Shown: piece by piece, positions 47,880 to 57,084 of the stretch
Numbering within the stretch: position 1 is the first letter of the stretch
How the letters are laid out: each line of letters opens with the position of its first letter
DNA from: an uncultured Pseudodesulfovibrio sp.
Lineage (GTDB): Bacteria > Desulfobacterota > Desulfovibrionia > Desulfovibrionales > Desulfovibrionaceae
Length of the DNA: 64,000 nt
NCBI RefSeq assembly: GCF_963664965.1
Contig: NZ_OY761823.1
Coordinates: 10,001-74,000, forward strand
Reading direction: 5' to 3'
Program-made: the position numbers and the translations under genes
Notes under the pieces: generated by a model
What the model saw: the letters and a program-made list of their open reading frames with translations, nothing else
Database searches by the model: none
What the model was told of the DNA's origin: nothing

Positions 47880-48455
47880 ATGACTGAAGAGAAAAAAGAC
47901 TACCCCACGTCCGTGGCCGCGCCCGAGGGCGACATCACTCCCCTGACCCTGACCATGGTGGGCAATCTGCTGACCATGTCGCGGGAAAGTCCTCGCAAAC
48001 GCATGCTCCAACGCATCCACAAATCGCACGACGCGGGCGTCCACAAGATGTTCAACGCGCTCCAGCCCGGAACCTATGTCACGCCGCACCGCCACATGAA
48101 CCCGGAAAAGACCGAAACCATCCTCGTCATTTCCGGTTCCATGCTGTTCGTGCAGTTCGACGAAATGGGGAAACTCCTGAATCACACCCTGGTCCAGCCG
48201 GGGACGGAAGTCTTCGGCATCGACGTGGCTCCGCACATCTACCACACCTTCATCGCTCTCAAGCCCGATACCCTGCTTTTCGAAATCAAGGACGGCCCGT
48301 ACGACCACGATACGGACAAGGATATCCCGGACTGGGCACCCCGCGAAGGATCGGAAGAAGCGGAACTGTATCTTCTCGACCTCATCAAGCTGCTCGCCGA
48401 ACAGGCCAATGCCGCCGCCGAACAATTGAAGGAAGAAGCACCGCAAGATTCGTAA
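47880..48455 (+). CDS. WbuC-like cupin metalloprotein
   Basis: 191 residues. A cupin barrel follows about 50 residues: QRIHKSHDAGVHKMFNALQPGTYVTPHRHMNPEKTETILVISG is broken here into the RIHKSHDAGVH and TPHRHMNPEKTET motifs typical of WbuC, and VAPHIYHTFIAL gives a second His cluster. It likely binds a metal through HRH, Glu and the later His. WbuC genes usually stand near O-antigen genes, which is not the case here. The C-terminal 60 residues are acidic and helical. Function unknown. Confidence 0.8.
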   Translation: MTEEKKDYPTSVAAPEGDITPLTLTMVGNLLTMSRESPRKRMLQRIHKSHDAGVHKMFNALQPGTYVTPHRHMNPEKTETILVISGSMLFVQFDEMGKLLNHTLVQPGTEVFGIDVAPHIYHTFIALKPDTLLFEIKDGPYDHDTDKDIPDWAPREGSEEAELYLLDLIKLLAEQANAAAEQLKEEAPQDS

Positions 48456-48543
48456 GACGACATCAGCGGCATGAGCACTCATCCCTTGCGGTAACGGAAG
48501 CAAATGCTGTACACGAGGTGATCATTTTCAAGGAGATTCATCT

Positions 48544-49455
48544 GTGAACAGCCGCGCTCTTCGTGCCGACATTCTGCTTTTCATCACCGCCGCCATCTGG
48601 GGCTTCGCCTTTGTGGCACAACGCGTGGGCATGGACCACGTAGGCCCGCTCACATTCAACGGAATCCGTTTCGCTCTCGGCGCACTGGCCCTGATCCCGC
48701 TCATCATGCGCATGGAAAAGGGGCGCAAGGCGACTACGCAAAAAGCCGACACAAGAACCCTCGCCCTCGGCGGCGGACTGCTCGGCATAGCCCTGTTCTT
48801 CGGCTCAACGCTCCAGCAGACGGGACTTGCAGGGCCTATGCTCGCAGAGTTCGGTCTGGCCGCCACCACAGCGGGCAAGGCGGGATTCATCACCGGGCTG
48901 TATGTGGTTCTGGTCCCGATTCTCGGCCTCTTCCTGTCCCAGCGCGCAGGATGGGGCACATGGGTCGGCGCGGCACTGGCCGTGACCGGCATGTATCTCC
49001 TTTCCGTCACGTCCGGTGTGGAAATCGCCTTCGGCGACCTGCTCGTTCTCGCCAGCGCTCTGTTCTGGGCCGGACACGTCCTGCTCATCGGCAAACTGTC
49101 TCCCGGCATGGATGCGGTTGACGCCGTCAAGCTTTCCACGGTTCAGTTCGCCACCTGTGCGGTCCTCAGCCTCATCGGTGCGTTGGCGACCGAAGACATC
49201 ACCCTTGTCGGACTTCAGGGCGGCGCGGTTTCCATCGCGTACGGCGGCCTCATGTCGGTCGGCATCGCCTACACCCTGCAAGTGGTGGCGCAGCGCGATG
49301 CACAGCCCGCACACGCGGCCATCATCCTGAGCCTTGAAGCGGTGTTCGGAGCCATCGGCGGCTGGATGATGCTGGGCGAAGTGCTGACCATCCGGGCACT
49401 TATCGGTTGCGGCCTGATGCTGGCGGGAATGATCCTGAGCCAGTTGAAGCCGTAG
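48544..49455 (+). CDS. DMT-family (EamA) transporter
   Basis: 303 residues from a GTG at 48544 (CAAGGAG upstream). Two EamA repeats and about ten membrane helices: LLFITAAIWGFAFVAQRVGM, FNGIRFALGALALIPLI, AGFITGLYVVLVPILGLFL, ALFWAGHVLLIGKLSP, ALIGCGLMLAGMILS. The family exports metabolites or amino acids; the substrate is unknown. Its neighbours give no clue. Confidence 0.9.
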   Translation: MNSRALRADILLFITAAIWGFAFVAQRVGMDHVGPLTFNGIRFALGALALIPLIMRMEKGRKATTQKADTRTLALGGGLLGIALFFGSTLQQTGLAGPMLAEFGLAATTAGKAGFITGLYVVLVPILGLFLSQRAGWGTWVGAALAVTGMYLLSVTSGVEIAFGDLLVLASALFWAGHVLLIGKLSPGMDAVDAVKLSTVQFATCAVLSLIGALATEDITLVGLQGGAVSIAYGGLMSVGIAYTLQVVAQRDAQPAHAAIILSLEAVFGAIGGWMMLGEVLTIRALIGCGLMLAGMILSQLKP

Positions 49456-49542
49456 GCCGAAACAACCCGCAGGGTAAAAAGAGACACCGACTTATTTCAC
49501 GCTCCCTAGACAAAAGCCTTTGCTGCCGATAGAGAGAAGACA

Positions 49543-50754
49543 ATGCAAACCTCTCAGAATCAATGGCCGAAATTCCGGTCCGCCTCCCCGCGCATCCTGT
49601 TGCTGACAAACCAGTATTTTCTGGTCGGAGAACTTCAGGCCGCCTGCGAACGGCTGGACACGGAACACCTGATGATCAATTTCGACACCAAGGAAATGGA
49701 TCTCGACACGTTCGTTTCCAAGATGCTGACGGCGCTCACGACCTTCAAGCCGGACTTCGTCCTGACGGTCAATCACCTCGGCGTCGACCACGAGGGAGTC
49801 CTGGCCACCCTGCTCGACAAATTCGATGTGCCGTTCGCCTCATGGTTCGTGGACAACCCGCATCTGGTCCTCGGCACCTATCAGGACCGGCACCCCGCAA
49901 AGACCGCCTTGTTCACATGGGACGCGGACAACATCGATTCTCTCAAGGCCAAAGGATTTGACAACGTCTTCCACCTCCCGCTCGGAGCCGACCCGACCCG
50001 GTTCGTGCCCCACGGCAGGCAGAAGGAAGAATGGTGCGCCCCCATATCCTTTGTGGGCAATTCCATGCTGTTCAAGACGCTCAAACGCCTTGAAGCGGCC
50101 AATCCGCCGCAACGGCTTCTCGAATCAAGCATCATGATCGCACGGGCTTTCGGAGAGTCCGACGAACATTTCCCGGGCCGTTTCCTGAGAAAGAACTTCC
50201 CGGAACTGCGCGAGGATTTCGAATCACTGGAATCGACCTTCCGCACGCAGGCCTATGAAACCTTCATCACATGGCAGGCCACGCTCATGTACCGGCTGGA
50301 CTGTGTCCTGCGAACGCTGGATTTCAACCCGCTCATCGTGGGCGATCCGGGCTGGAAGGAACTGCTCAAGGGACGCGACGGCTGGCGGTATCACAAGGAG
50401 CTTTCCTATTATGAAGATCTGCCGGACTTCTACCCGTCCTGCGACATCAATTTCAACTGTACCAGCCAACAAATGAAAGGCGCAGTGAACCAGCGGGTAT
50501 TTGACGTCCCCTGTTGCGGCGCGTTCCTGCTCACCGATTACCGGCGGCAGATGGAAGACCTGTTCGAACCGGGCAGCGAAATCGTGTTCTTCAACCACCC
50601 GGACGAAATTCCCGGCCTTGTGGACATGTATCTCAACGCACCGAAAAAACGGCAGCGCATCGCACAGGCCGCCCGCAAGCGCATACTCGCGGAACACACG
50701 TACGACCACCGCATGCGGTCACTCATGGAAAGCATGAGAGCAACGTTCGGGTAA
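49543..50754 (+). CDS. CgeB-type glycosyltransferase
   Basis: 403 residues, GT-B-like. PRILLLTNQYFLVGELQAA opens the first half, with VNHLGVDHEGVLATLLDKF and ASWFVDNPHLVLGTYQD; the second half has FVGNSMLFKTLKRL, YEDLPDFYPSCDINFNCTS, KGAVNQRVFDVPCCGAFLLTDYRRQMEDLF and PGSEIVFFNHPDEI, the usual CgeB/GT1-like C-terminal signature. It is soluble. The next gene is another glycosyltransferase 6 bases downstream, and the flagellar hook genes come after that. In this group such enzymes may decorate flagellar proteins; that is inferred from position. Confidence 0.85.
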   Translation: MQTSQNQWPKFRSASPRILLLTNQYFLVGELQAACERLDTEHLMINFDTKEMDLDTFVSKMLTALTTFKPDFVLTVNHLGVDHEGVLATLLDKFDVPFASWFVDNPHLVLGTYQDRHPAKTALFTWDADNIDSLKAKGFDNVFHLPLGADPTRFVPHGRQKEEWCAPISFVGNSMLFKTLKRLEAANPPQRLLESSIMIARAFGESDEHFPGRFLRKNFPELREDFESLESTFRTQAYETFITWQATLMYRLDCVLRTLDFNPLIVGDPGWKELLKGRDGWRYHKELSYYEDLPDFYPSCDINFNCTSQQMKGAVNQRVFDVPCCGAFLLTDYRRQMEDLFEPGSEIVFFNHPDEIPGLVDMYLNAPKKRQRIAQAARKRILAEHTYDHRMRSLMESMRATFG

Positions 50755-50760
50755 GGACTG

Positions 50761-52173
50761 ATGGCGGACAAGCGGCCCATACTCATACTTCAGATGCAGC
50801 GGATGGGAGACCTCATCCTGTCCTACCCGCTCATGATCTGGCTCGCGCGGCAATATCCCGGCCACCCCATTTTCGTGGCAGCCGAGGAAACCTTCTACAA
50901 GCCGCTCATGCCCCTGTCCCCTGCCGTGACCTTTTTTCCGTGGGCCGGAGCTTCCGTCCTCAAACAGCATTCCTATGAACTGGTCGTGAACCTGAGCATT
51001 CAGGAAAAAGCGGCCCTGCTCGCAGGAGAAGTCACGGCAGACAAAAAAATCGGCCCGGTCCAGACTACCGACGGCAACCGGTTCGTTCACGGCGACTGGC
51101 AGCTTTATCGGACCTCGCTGGTCAAAAACAACCTGTACAATCGGTACCACTGGGCCGAACTCAACGCACTGGACGTCATCCCGTATGCGGACATCGCAGC
51201 CACCCGTTTCGACACGCCGCGCACCCTGCCGACCGACGTGAACAAGATCGGTCTGTTTCTCGGGGCAAGCGAAAAGTCAAAGCGGCCTTCGGAGCCGTTC
51301 TGGGCCTCACTGGTTCAGGAACTGCTCAGCCGGGGCCTGCGTCCGATTCTCTTTGGCGGCCCTGCGGAAAAGGAGCTGGGCAATGCCGTGGTCAAACTGT
51401 CCAAGGCACCGGTTCTCAATCTGTGCGGCACACTGGGGCTGGATGAACTCGGTGCCGCGGGACAGACACTCGCCCTCTTCATCACGCCGGACACCGGCCC
51501 CATGCATCTGGCAGCGTGGACAGGCCTCAAATGCCTGAACCTCTCCATGGGCAACGTCAATCCGTGGGAAACCGGCCCGTACCAGCCCGGTCATTTCATA
51601 CTCAGGGCAGACATGGACTGTGCCAAAGGGTGCTGGCAATGCACGCGCAGCCGCCTGCACTGCCACGACCCGTTCGTCCCCGCACGCATCGCCGCCCTTG
51701 CCGCGCGCATGGCAGCGGGCGACACGCAGGACAAACTCGCCAAGATGCGCCTCCCCGGCCTGACGCTCTTTCAGACCGGCAAGGGAGAGACCGGCCTGTA
51801 TCATATGAAACGGCTGGACAACGCCCCGCCGGATGACGAACGCCTCATTTCGCGTTTCTGGCAACGGTTCTTCGGCAGCAGATTCGGCCTGTGGCAGAAT
51901 ACCGAAGCTAAAAAGGCCTGGGCACGACTTGCACAGTCTTGCCCTGAAAAGGCGGAAGCCCTGCTCGACTGCATCCCCAAAACAAGCCGTCAGTTTACAC
52001 ACGGCATCAAGACCGGTTCCCTGCTCGACACATCATTCTGGACCTCGGCTCCGCCAGTGGCCCGTCCTTTCACCGGCTACATCCAGATGATGCTGGAAAA
52101 CGGGGACTATTCACGGGACGCATGGCGTGATGCCATGGTCCACCTTGAAGCCCTCATCAACGCCTGCCGCTAA
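50761..52173 (+). CDS. GT9 (ADP-heptose:LPS heptosyltransferase-like) glycosyltransferase
   Basis: 470 residues, longer than the usual 330-370 for GT9. Residues 1-330 show the family: ILILQMQRMGDLILSYPLMIWL, KIGLFLGASEKSKRPSE, PILFGGPAEKEL, NLCGTLGLDELGAAG, FITPDTGPMHLAAWTGLKCLNL. A Cys cluster (CAKGCWQCTRSRLHCHDP) and an extra 140-residue C-terminal part follow. It starts 6 bases after the CgeB-type gene. It may act on LPS or on a flagellar protein. It ends 117 bases before fliK. Confidence 0.88.
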   Translation: MADKRPILILQMQRMGDLILSYPLMIWLARQYPGHPIFVAAEETFYKPLMPLSPAVTFFPWAGASVLKQHSYELVVNLSIQEKAALLAGEVTADKKIGPVQTTDGNRFVHGDWQLYRTSLVKNNLYNRYHWAELNALDVIPYADIAATRFDTPRTLPTDVNKIGLFLGASEKSKRPSEPFWASLVQELLSRGLRPILFGGPAEKELGNAVVKLSKAPVLNLCGTLGLDELGAAGQTLALFITPDTGPMHLAAWTGLKCLNLSMGNVNPWETGPYQPGHFILRADMDCAKGCWQCTRSRLHCHDPFVPARIAALAARMAAGDTQDKLAKMRLPGLTLFQTGKGETGLYHMKRLDNAPPDDERLISRFWQRFFGSRFGLWQNTEAKKAWARLAQSCPEKAEALLDCIPKTSRQFTHGIKTGSLLDTSFWTSAPPVARPFTGYIQMMLENGDYSRDAWRDAMVHLEALINACR

Positions 52174-52249
52174 GCGATTTAAGCTGAAACGGCGATTTCT
52201 TCCTAGCAGAGAACAAGCGCAACCACCTGAATTCACATCGATTCAACTT

Positions 52250-52264
52250 TGGCACGCCTTTTGA
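52250..52264 (+). promoter_or_regulatory. Sigma-54 promoter candidate for fliK-flgD-flgE
   Basis: TGGCACGCCTTTTGA matches TGGCACG-N4-TTGC except the final base, with GG and G at the right spacing. It lies 26 bases before the fliK ATG, which follows GGAGACCGAAGGAG. Confidence 0.6.
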
Positions 52265-52290
52265 TTGAAAGGAGACCGAAGGAGTGAATC

Positions 52291-53991
52291 ATGCAAAATA
52301 TTCCCGGCATCGCCTTGGAGAAGGCTCAGGAACAGCTCAAGACCGTACGTATTTCCTCGGTCAAGAAGGACGAACAGCAGCAGTTGTTCGCCGATCTGTT
52401 CGACCAGCATTCCAGCAAGGTCGAGAAAGAACTTGCACTGTCTCCGGTGGAAACCAAGGACAAAATGCTCGACACCGCACCAGTCGCTTCCAATGAAAAG
52501 GAAAGCAACGTCAACGCGACAAACATCGAAGCGCCTCCAAAGGAAGAGACTCCTGAAGAGGATGCCATGCATGGTCGCGAAGAGCGCATGACCAAGGAAG
52601 AATTCGAAGAGGTCAGGGACGACCTTGAAGAATACGGCATGTCCGAAAAGGAAATCTCCGAACTGGAAGAACGGGTCGAGAGCGAAGAAGGCCTCACCTG
52701 GGGGCAGTTCGTTTCCGTGGTCGCACACAAGATGTCGGACATGAAAAAGGTCTCGTTGACGGACCAGCAGAAGGACGATCTCAACTCATTCTTTGCCAAG
52801 TTCGGATTCACTTCCAAGCAGTCGGCCAAGCTCATCGGACAGCTCGAAAAGGGCGAACATGACAAGGTCATGCAGGCGTTGCAGGCAAAGATCGACGCCA
52901 TGCCGCAGAACAAGAATCTCATGATTCGCAAGGAAGAGGTCGAAGCCTTTTCCGCGGCCATGAATTTCTCGAAGGAGTTCACTTCCAAGCTCAAGGAAAT
53001 GTTCGGCCAGAACACCTTGGGCAAGGACGTCAAGGAAGCCTTCACCATGATCCGCCAGGAAATGGCGCAGATGGACGCAAAGGACGAGAAGCTCGTCATG
53101 GCCGTAGGCAAGACCTTTGCCGCAGCCATGGGCAAGAAGGTGAAAGACACCACGGCGGCAAAGGACATCAAGGAAGCCGTGGACCTGAAACCCCGCGTCG
53201 GCGAAGAGGATGCCAAAGCCCACCTCAAGGAAAATTTCAAGGAAGCCGTGAGTGACCGCAAGGACGCCATGACTGACGCACAGGCGAAGAAAACCGATCA
53301 GAAGGCGGTTCCCCAGAAAGCCGAAACCGATCCTGACGCCGCAGAGCAGCAGGCCGAGAACGACACGGACGAATCATGGAACAACTTTTTCGGCAAGCTG
53401 AAGGACGACTCCGGACAGGGAGCTGACAATCCGCTCCTTTTCAAGGCCAAAACCACGGACCAGACCATCAAGACAGGCTTGGCCGAGGCGATGAACGTCA
53501 GCAAGGATTCGGGGAAGAACTGGGAAAAAGTTTCCGCCCCCAAGGTCATGAGACAGGTCGATGATGCCTTCATAAAGACCCTGTCGAACGGCACCAAGCA
53601 GCTCACCGTGCAGCTCACCCCGGAAAATCTCGGCAAGCTGAACATCATGCTTCAAGTGAACGGCAAGGAAGTCAACGCAGTTATCCGGGCAGAAAGCGCG
53701 GACGCGGCAAAGATCATCGCCGAGAACATAGACCAGATCAAAAGCTCTCTTGAAAATCAGGGGCTTAAAGTTGAAAAGCTGGAAGTCCAGACAGGCATGA
53801 CAGGCGGTCAGGGAGACCGAAACTGGTTCGGGCAGGAAGAGCACAATCTCGCTCGCGAACGGGAAGTCATGACCGCCATGCGGAATCACATGAAGGCAAT
53901 GCGCGGCGAAAACGCCGAAATGGCCCAGGACGTGCAAAGTAGAGTTCGGCAGGCAATTCATGCCGACCACGGATTGTACGTTATCGCTTAA
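52291..53991 (+). CDS. fliK: Flagellar hook-length control protein FliK
   Basis: 566 residues. Long, charged, Lys/Glu-rich and helical N-terminal region (about 1-400), as usual for the FliK ruler. The C-terminal Flg_hook domain reads LTVQLTPENLGKLNIMLQVNGKEVNAVIRAE is split here into the key parts QLTPENLGKLNIML and IRAESADAAKIIAENID, then LKSSL-like and GLKVEKLEVQTG. The extreme end is rich in Met and Arg. FliK measures hook length and switches export specificity. It is first in fliK-flgD-flgE. Confidence 0.85.
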   Translation: MQNIPGIALEKAQEQLKTVRISSVKKDEQQQLFADLFDQHSSKVEKELALSPVETKDKMLDTAPVASNEKESNVNATNIEAPPKEETPEEDAMHGREERMTKEEFEEVRDDLEEYGMSEKEISELEERVESEEGLTWGQFVSVVAHKMSDMKKVSLTDQQKDDLNSFFAKFGFTSKQSAKLIGQLEKGEHDKVMQALQAKIDAMPQNKNLMIRKEEVEAFSAAMNFSKEFTSKLKEMFGQNTLGKDVKEAFTMIRQEMAQMDAKDEKLVMAVGKTFAAAMGKKVKDTTAAKDIKEAVDLKPRVGEEDAKAHLKENFKEAVSDRKDAMTDAQAKKTDQKAVPQKAETDPDAAEQQAENDTDESWNNFFGKLKDDSGQGADNPLLFKAKTTDQTIKTGLAEAMNVSKDSGKNWEKVSAPKVMRQVDDAFIKTLSNGTKQLTVQLTPENLGKLNIMLQVNGKEVNAVIRAESADAAKIIAENIDQIKSSLENQGLKVEKLEVQTGMTGGQGDRNWFGQEEHNLAREREVMTAMRNHMKAMRGENAEMAQDVQSRVRQAIHADHGLYVIA

Positions 53992-54003
53992 GCGAGGTCT
54001 ATC

Positions 54004-54732
54004 ATGGGTTACGTAGACAGCACAGGACAAATTCTCGGCTCACAGGAGTCGCGGCTCGCGGCCTCCAATACGCCGCAGCACAAATCCAGCATGGATCAGG
54101 ACTCTTTCCTGACCATTCTGGTCGCACAGCTGACACATCAGGACCCCCTCAGTCCGATGGAAGATCAGGACATGACCGGGCAGTTGGCCCAGTTCTCCAG
54201 CCTTGAGCAGTTGACCAACATCAACAACAACATCAAGGGCCTGAGCACGTCCATGCAGCAGACCGACATGCTTTCCGCCGTCAGCTTCATCGGCAAGGAA
54301 GTCAAGGCCGAGGGTTACAAGATCAGCATGAACGAAGGCAACGCGTCCACCATCTACTACGGATTCGGTGAACCTGTTTCCAAAATCATGATGAACATCT
54401 ACGACGACGACGGCGCCATTGTCCGTACCGTGGAACTCGGCAGCAAGGAAGCCGGCACCTATCAGTACGAATGGGACGGCAGGAACGAAGCCGGAACCAA
54501 GCTGCCCGACGGCACCTACGGCATCGGTATCCTCGGTCAGGACAAGGACGGCAAGTCCGTCATGATTCAAACGGAAATTTCAGGAAGGGTCGACGCCGTG
54601 GTCAACGAAAGCGGCACCCAGTACCTGCGTCTTCAGGACGGTCGTTTCATCAGCTTCGCCAACATCAAGGAAGTCGTTGATCCGGGCGCGGAAAGCGTCA
54701 CCGATCCGGAAGAGTCAACAGAAGAAGAATAG
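54004..54732 (+). CDS. flgD: Flagellar hook assembly (cap) protein FlgD
   Basis: 242 residues. The N-terminal FlgD signature is clear: DQDSFLTILVAQLTHQDPLSPMEDQDMTGQLAQFSSLEQL covers it, seen in pieces such as FLTILVAQLTHQDPLSPMED and AQFSSLEQL. The central FlgD-Tudor/FnIII-like part follows (YGFGEPVSKIMMNIYDDDG, YEWDGRNEAGTKLPDGTYG) and the tail is acidic. It caps the growing hook. 12 bases after fliK and 62 bases before flgE. Confidence 0.95.
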   Translation: MGYVDSTGQILGSQESRLAASNTPQHKSSMDQDSFLTILVAQLTHQDPLSPMEDQDMTGQLAQFSSLEQLTNINNNIKGLSTSMQQTDMLSAVSFIGKEVKAEGYKISMNEGNASTIYYGFGEPVSKIMMNIYDDDGAIVRTVELGSKEAGTYQYEWDGRNEAGTKLPDGTYGIGILGQDKDGKSVMIQTEISGRVDAVVNESGTQYLRLQDGRFISFANIKEVVDPGAESVTDPEESTEEE

Positions 54733-54794
54733 TCACAGGTCAGACTTTTCACCGGCATGTGCCGGACTCTTGGAGAAGAGATTAGGAGGTTATC

Positions 54795-56474
54795 ATGGGT
54801 TTAGGAGCATCATTGTATTCGGGCATCACCGGCCTCACGGTGCACTCCGAACGAATGACGGTCATCGGCAACAACCTTGCCAACGTCAACACCACCGGGT
54901 TCAAAGGCTCACGCATGCATTTCGAGGATCTGCTGAGTCAGGACTACGCCACGGTCAACGGCGTCGGTCAGGTCGGTCGCGGTGTTCGCGTATCATCAGT
55001 TTTTTCCGACTTCGGACAGGGCTCCTTCGAGACCTCCACCGAAAGCACGGACATAGCCATTTCAGGCAACGGGTTCTTCATGGTCTCCCCGCAGGGCGAG
55101 GAAGACAAATTCTACACCCGTGCGGGTGATTTCCGATTCAACAACGACGGCTACCTGGTCGACCCCCACGGCTACATCCTTCAGGGATGGGAAGTGGAAC
55201 AGACCACTACCAGCGTTTCCACCACGGCAACCTCTTCCGCATCGAATCCGAGCCAGACCCGAATCATCGGCACACCCACCGATATTCGCATGGAAAACTT
55301 CCAGTCGCCGCCCAAGGCGACCAACAAGGTGGAAATCGTCACCAACCTTGACCCGTCACAGACAAGCCGGGCCAACTGGGGTGCCAATCCCTATTTCGCA
55401 TTGATGAATCAGTGGGACGGCACAGCTGATGTTCCGCTGGCCTCCACGCAGTACGCATACTCCACCACTCTGAAGGTGTATGACGACATCGGTACCGCCC
55501 AGAACCTGACCGTGTATTTCGATCAGGTCACACTGAGCAACGCCGGTGGCGACACTGTCTGGGAATACATCGTCACCTGCAACCCGGCAGCAGACAAACG
55601 CGTTCTCTCCGGAGCCGATGGACAGCTCACGGATATCGGCCAAGGTCTCACGCAGGCAGCAGGCCTGCTCATGACCGGAACAATGACGTTCACCACGGGT
55701 ACTCTTTCAAGCATGAGCGCATACACGCTCAAGTCCAACGGCGGCAATTACGGCGGCCCCAAGAACCTGAACAACTGGAGTCTGGCGGACTTCTCTACCG
55801 GAGGCATGCCCGTATTCACGGCAAACTTCCTCGGAAAATCGAACGCGAGTACCGCGGAAGCCGCCAACGCCACACCGATACAGCTCAGCTTCGGCATGAA
55901 CAACAAGGATCTGTCGAGCAGCGGCGGTGCATGGACAAAGGGCTGGGATGTCAGCCGAGGTTCTCTGAATCGAACTGCGGCTGCCATTGGGACCAGGGTA
56001 AGCAACGCAGGCTGGCTGCCCGGTTTCAAGGACGCCTCCGTCGGCGCGCTCACTTCCCAGAGCTTCGACACGGGTGGTTCCTCAACCCTGTTCCAGAGCC
56101 AGGACGGCTACTCCGCAGGTATCCTGCAAAATACTTCCGTCTCCCGCGACGGCGTGCTCACCGGCCACTACTCGAACGGCCAGGTGCTCGAACTCTACGC
56201 CATCACACTGGCCACGTTCACCAACCAGCACGGCCTGCGCCGCGAAGGTGGTAACCTGTTCAAGGAAACCCGCGACTCCGGTCCGGCCCTCACCGGTCAG
56301 GCAGGCAGCGCAGGCAAGGGAACCGTTGACGGCAACTCCCTTGAGCTGTCCAACGTGGACATGGCAACGGAATTCGTGCGTATGATCACGACCCAGCGCG
56401 GTTTCCAGGCCAACACCAAGGTAATAACAAGTACGGACTCAATGCTGGGCGAAGTCATCGCCATGAAGCGTTAG
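54795..56474 (+). CDS. flgE: Flagellar hook protein FlgE
   Basis: 559 residues. N-terminal rod-like motif: LGASLYSGITGLTVHSERM and IGNNLANVNTTGFKGSR. Middle: SGNGFFMVSPQGEEDKFYTR and NNDGYLVDPHGYILQGWEVE. C-terminus: GNSLELSNVDMATEFVRMI and TQRGFQANTKVITSTDSML. It is longer than the E. coli protein (about 400) because of a large variable middle, common in this group. AGGAGG precedes the start. A hairpin at 56563-56593 follows. Confidence 0.96.
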   Translation: MGLGASLYSGITGLTVHSERMTVIGNNLANVNTTGFKGSRMHFEDLLSQDYATVNGVGQVGRGVRVSSVFSDFGQGSFETSTESTDIAISGNGFFMVSPQGEEDKFYTRAGDFRFNNDGYLVDPHGYILQGWEVEQTTTSVSTTATSSASNPSQTRIIGTPTDIRMENFQSPPKATNKVEIVTNLDPSQTSRANWGANPYFALMNQWDGTADVPLASTQYAYSTTLKVYDDIGTAQNLTVYFDQVTLSNAGGDTVWEYIVTCNPAADKRVLSGADGQLTDIGQGLTQAAGLLMTGTMTFTTGTLSSMSAYTLKSNGGNYGGPKNLNNWSLADFSTGGMPVFTANFLGKSNASTAEAANATPIQLSFGMNNKDLSSSGGAWTKGWDVSRGSLNRTAAAIGTRVSNAGWLPGFKDASVGALTSQSFDTGGSSTLFQSQDGYSAGILQNTSVSRDGVLTGHYSNGQVLELYAITLATFTNQHGLRREGGNLFKETRDSGPALTGQAGSAGKGTVDGNSLELSNVDMATEFVRMITTQRGFQANTKVITSTDSMLGEVIAMKR

Positions 56475-57084
56475 TTAAATAAAGGTCTTAAGTAACCCAT
56501 ACTGATAGACTCCTTCTCCAAGCTGTCCCGCGTCTGACCCGCGTGGGACCACCGAAGACCAGGCGGCCCGACAGAGACTCACTGTCGGGCCGCTCTGCTT
56601 CGTCTGCCGAAAAGCAGGAGAAACCATACCGGAAGAAGCATTACCGCGCCGCAGCCGCGAAAAAGCGACCTCTCTTTGGAAAACAGAGATGCACCGTCAA
56701 AGACGGCCCATCGAGAGAAAAGGATATCGTCCACCCCCAGACTCTTGATCGCCCTGTGACAGTAAAACGAGTCGAACACAGGTGTTATGACACTGAATTT
56801 TCCATGGGCAGCCCGTCGTCGTAGCGACAAACGAAGCCGACAGCGGCCATCTTTTCCTTCTCCAGTATTCCACCACCCCGGAAAAGAGGCACATTTTTCC
56901 ACATTTGCCCTGACAAACCATTGACGATTCAGCCCCGCAAACGGCTGTAACCCCCGGCAAAAACTATCTCTCTAGACATTTTTTAGACGCATACCCTCTT
57001 TATTTTACTTAACAAAATACAGTTGGCACACATAATGCTTAACAAAGCGCAAATGGAATTGATGATTGAACAAGGAGGGTTCAG
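56475..57084. other. 610-base gap between flgE and the flagellin gene
   Basis: Apart from the hairpin GCGGCCCGACAG with its complement (56563-56574 and 56582-56593, a weak terminator without a T-run) and the sigma-54 site at 57024-57038, I see nothing here. Open frames of 93-107 codons on both strands lack ribosome sites and protein-like character. The last 100 bases are AT-rich, as expected of a promoter region. Confidence 0.6.
57024..57038 (+). promoter_or_regulatory. Sigma-54 promoter of the flagellin gene
   Basis: TGGCACACATAATGC has the full -24 element and the -12 GC at the right spacing, in an AT-rich context, 47 bases before the ATG. AAGGAGGG precedes the start codon. Confidence 0.75.

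Noticed and set aside
49507-49532. Sigma-28-like TAGA plus GCCGATAG before the CgeB-type gene
   Set aside because: The -10 part is good, but the -35 is poor, the spacing is short, and the start point would fall almost on the ATG.
56543-56824. 93-codon ORF between flgE and flagellin, and an overlapping minus-strand ORF (56579-56902)
   Set aside because: No ribosome site, composition unlike protein, and they include the flgE hairpin.
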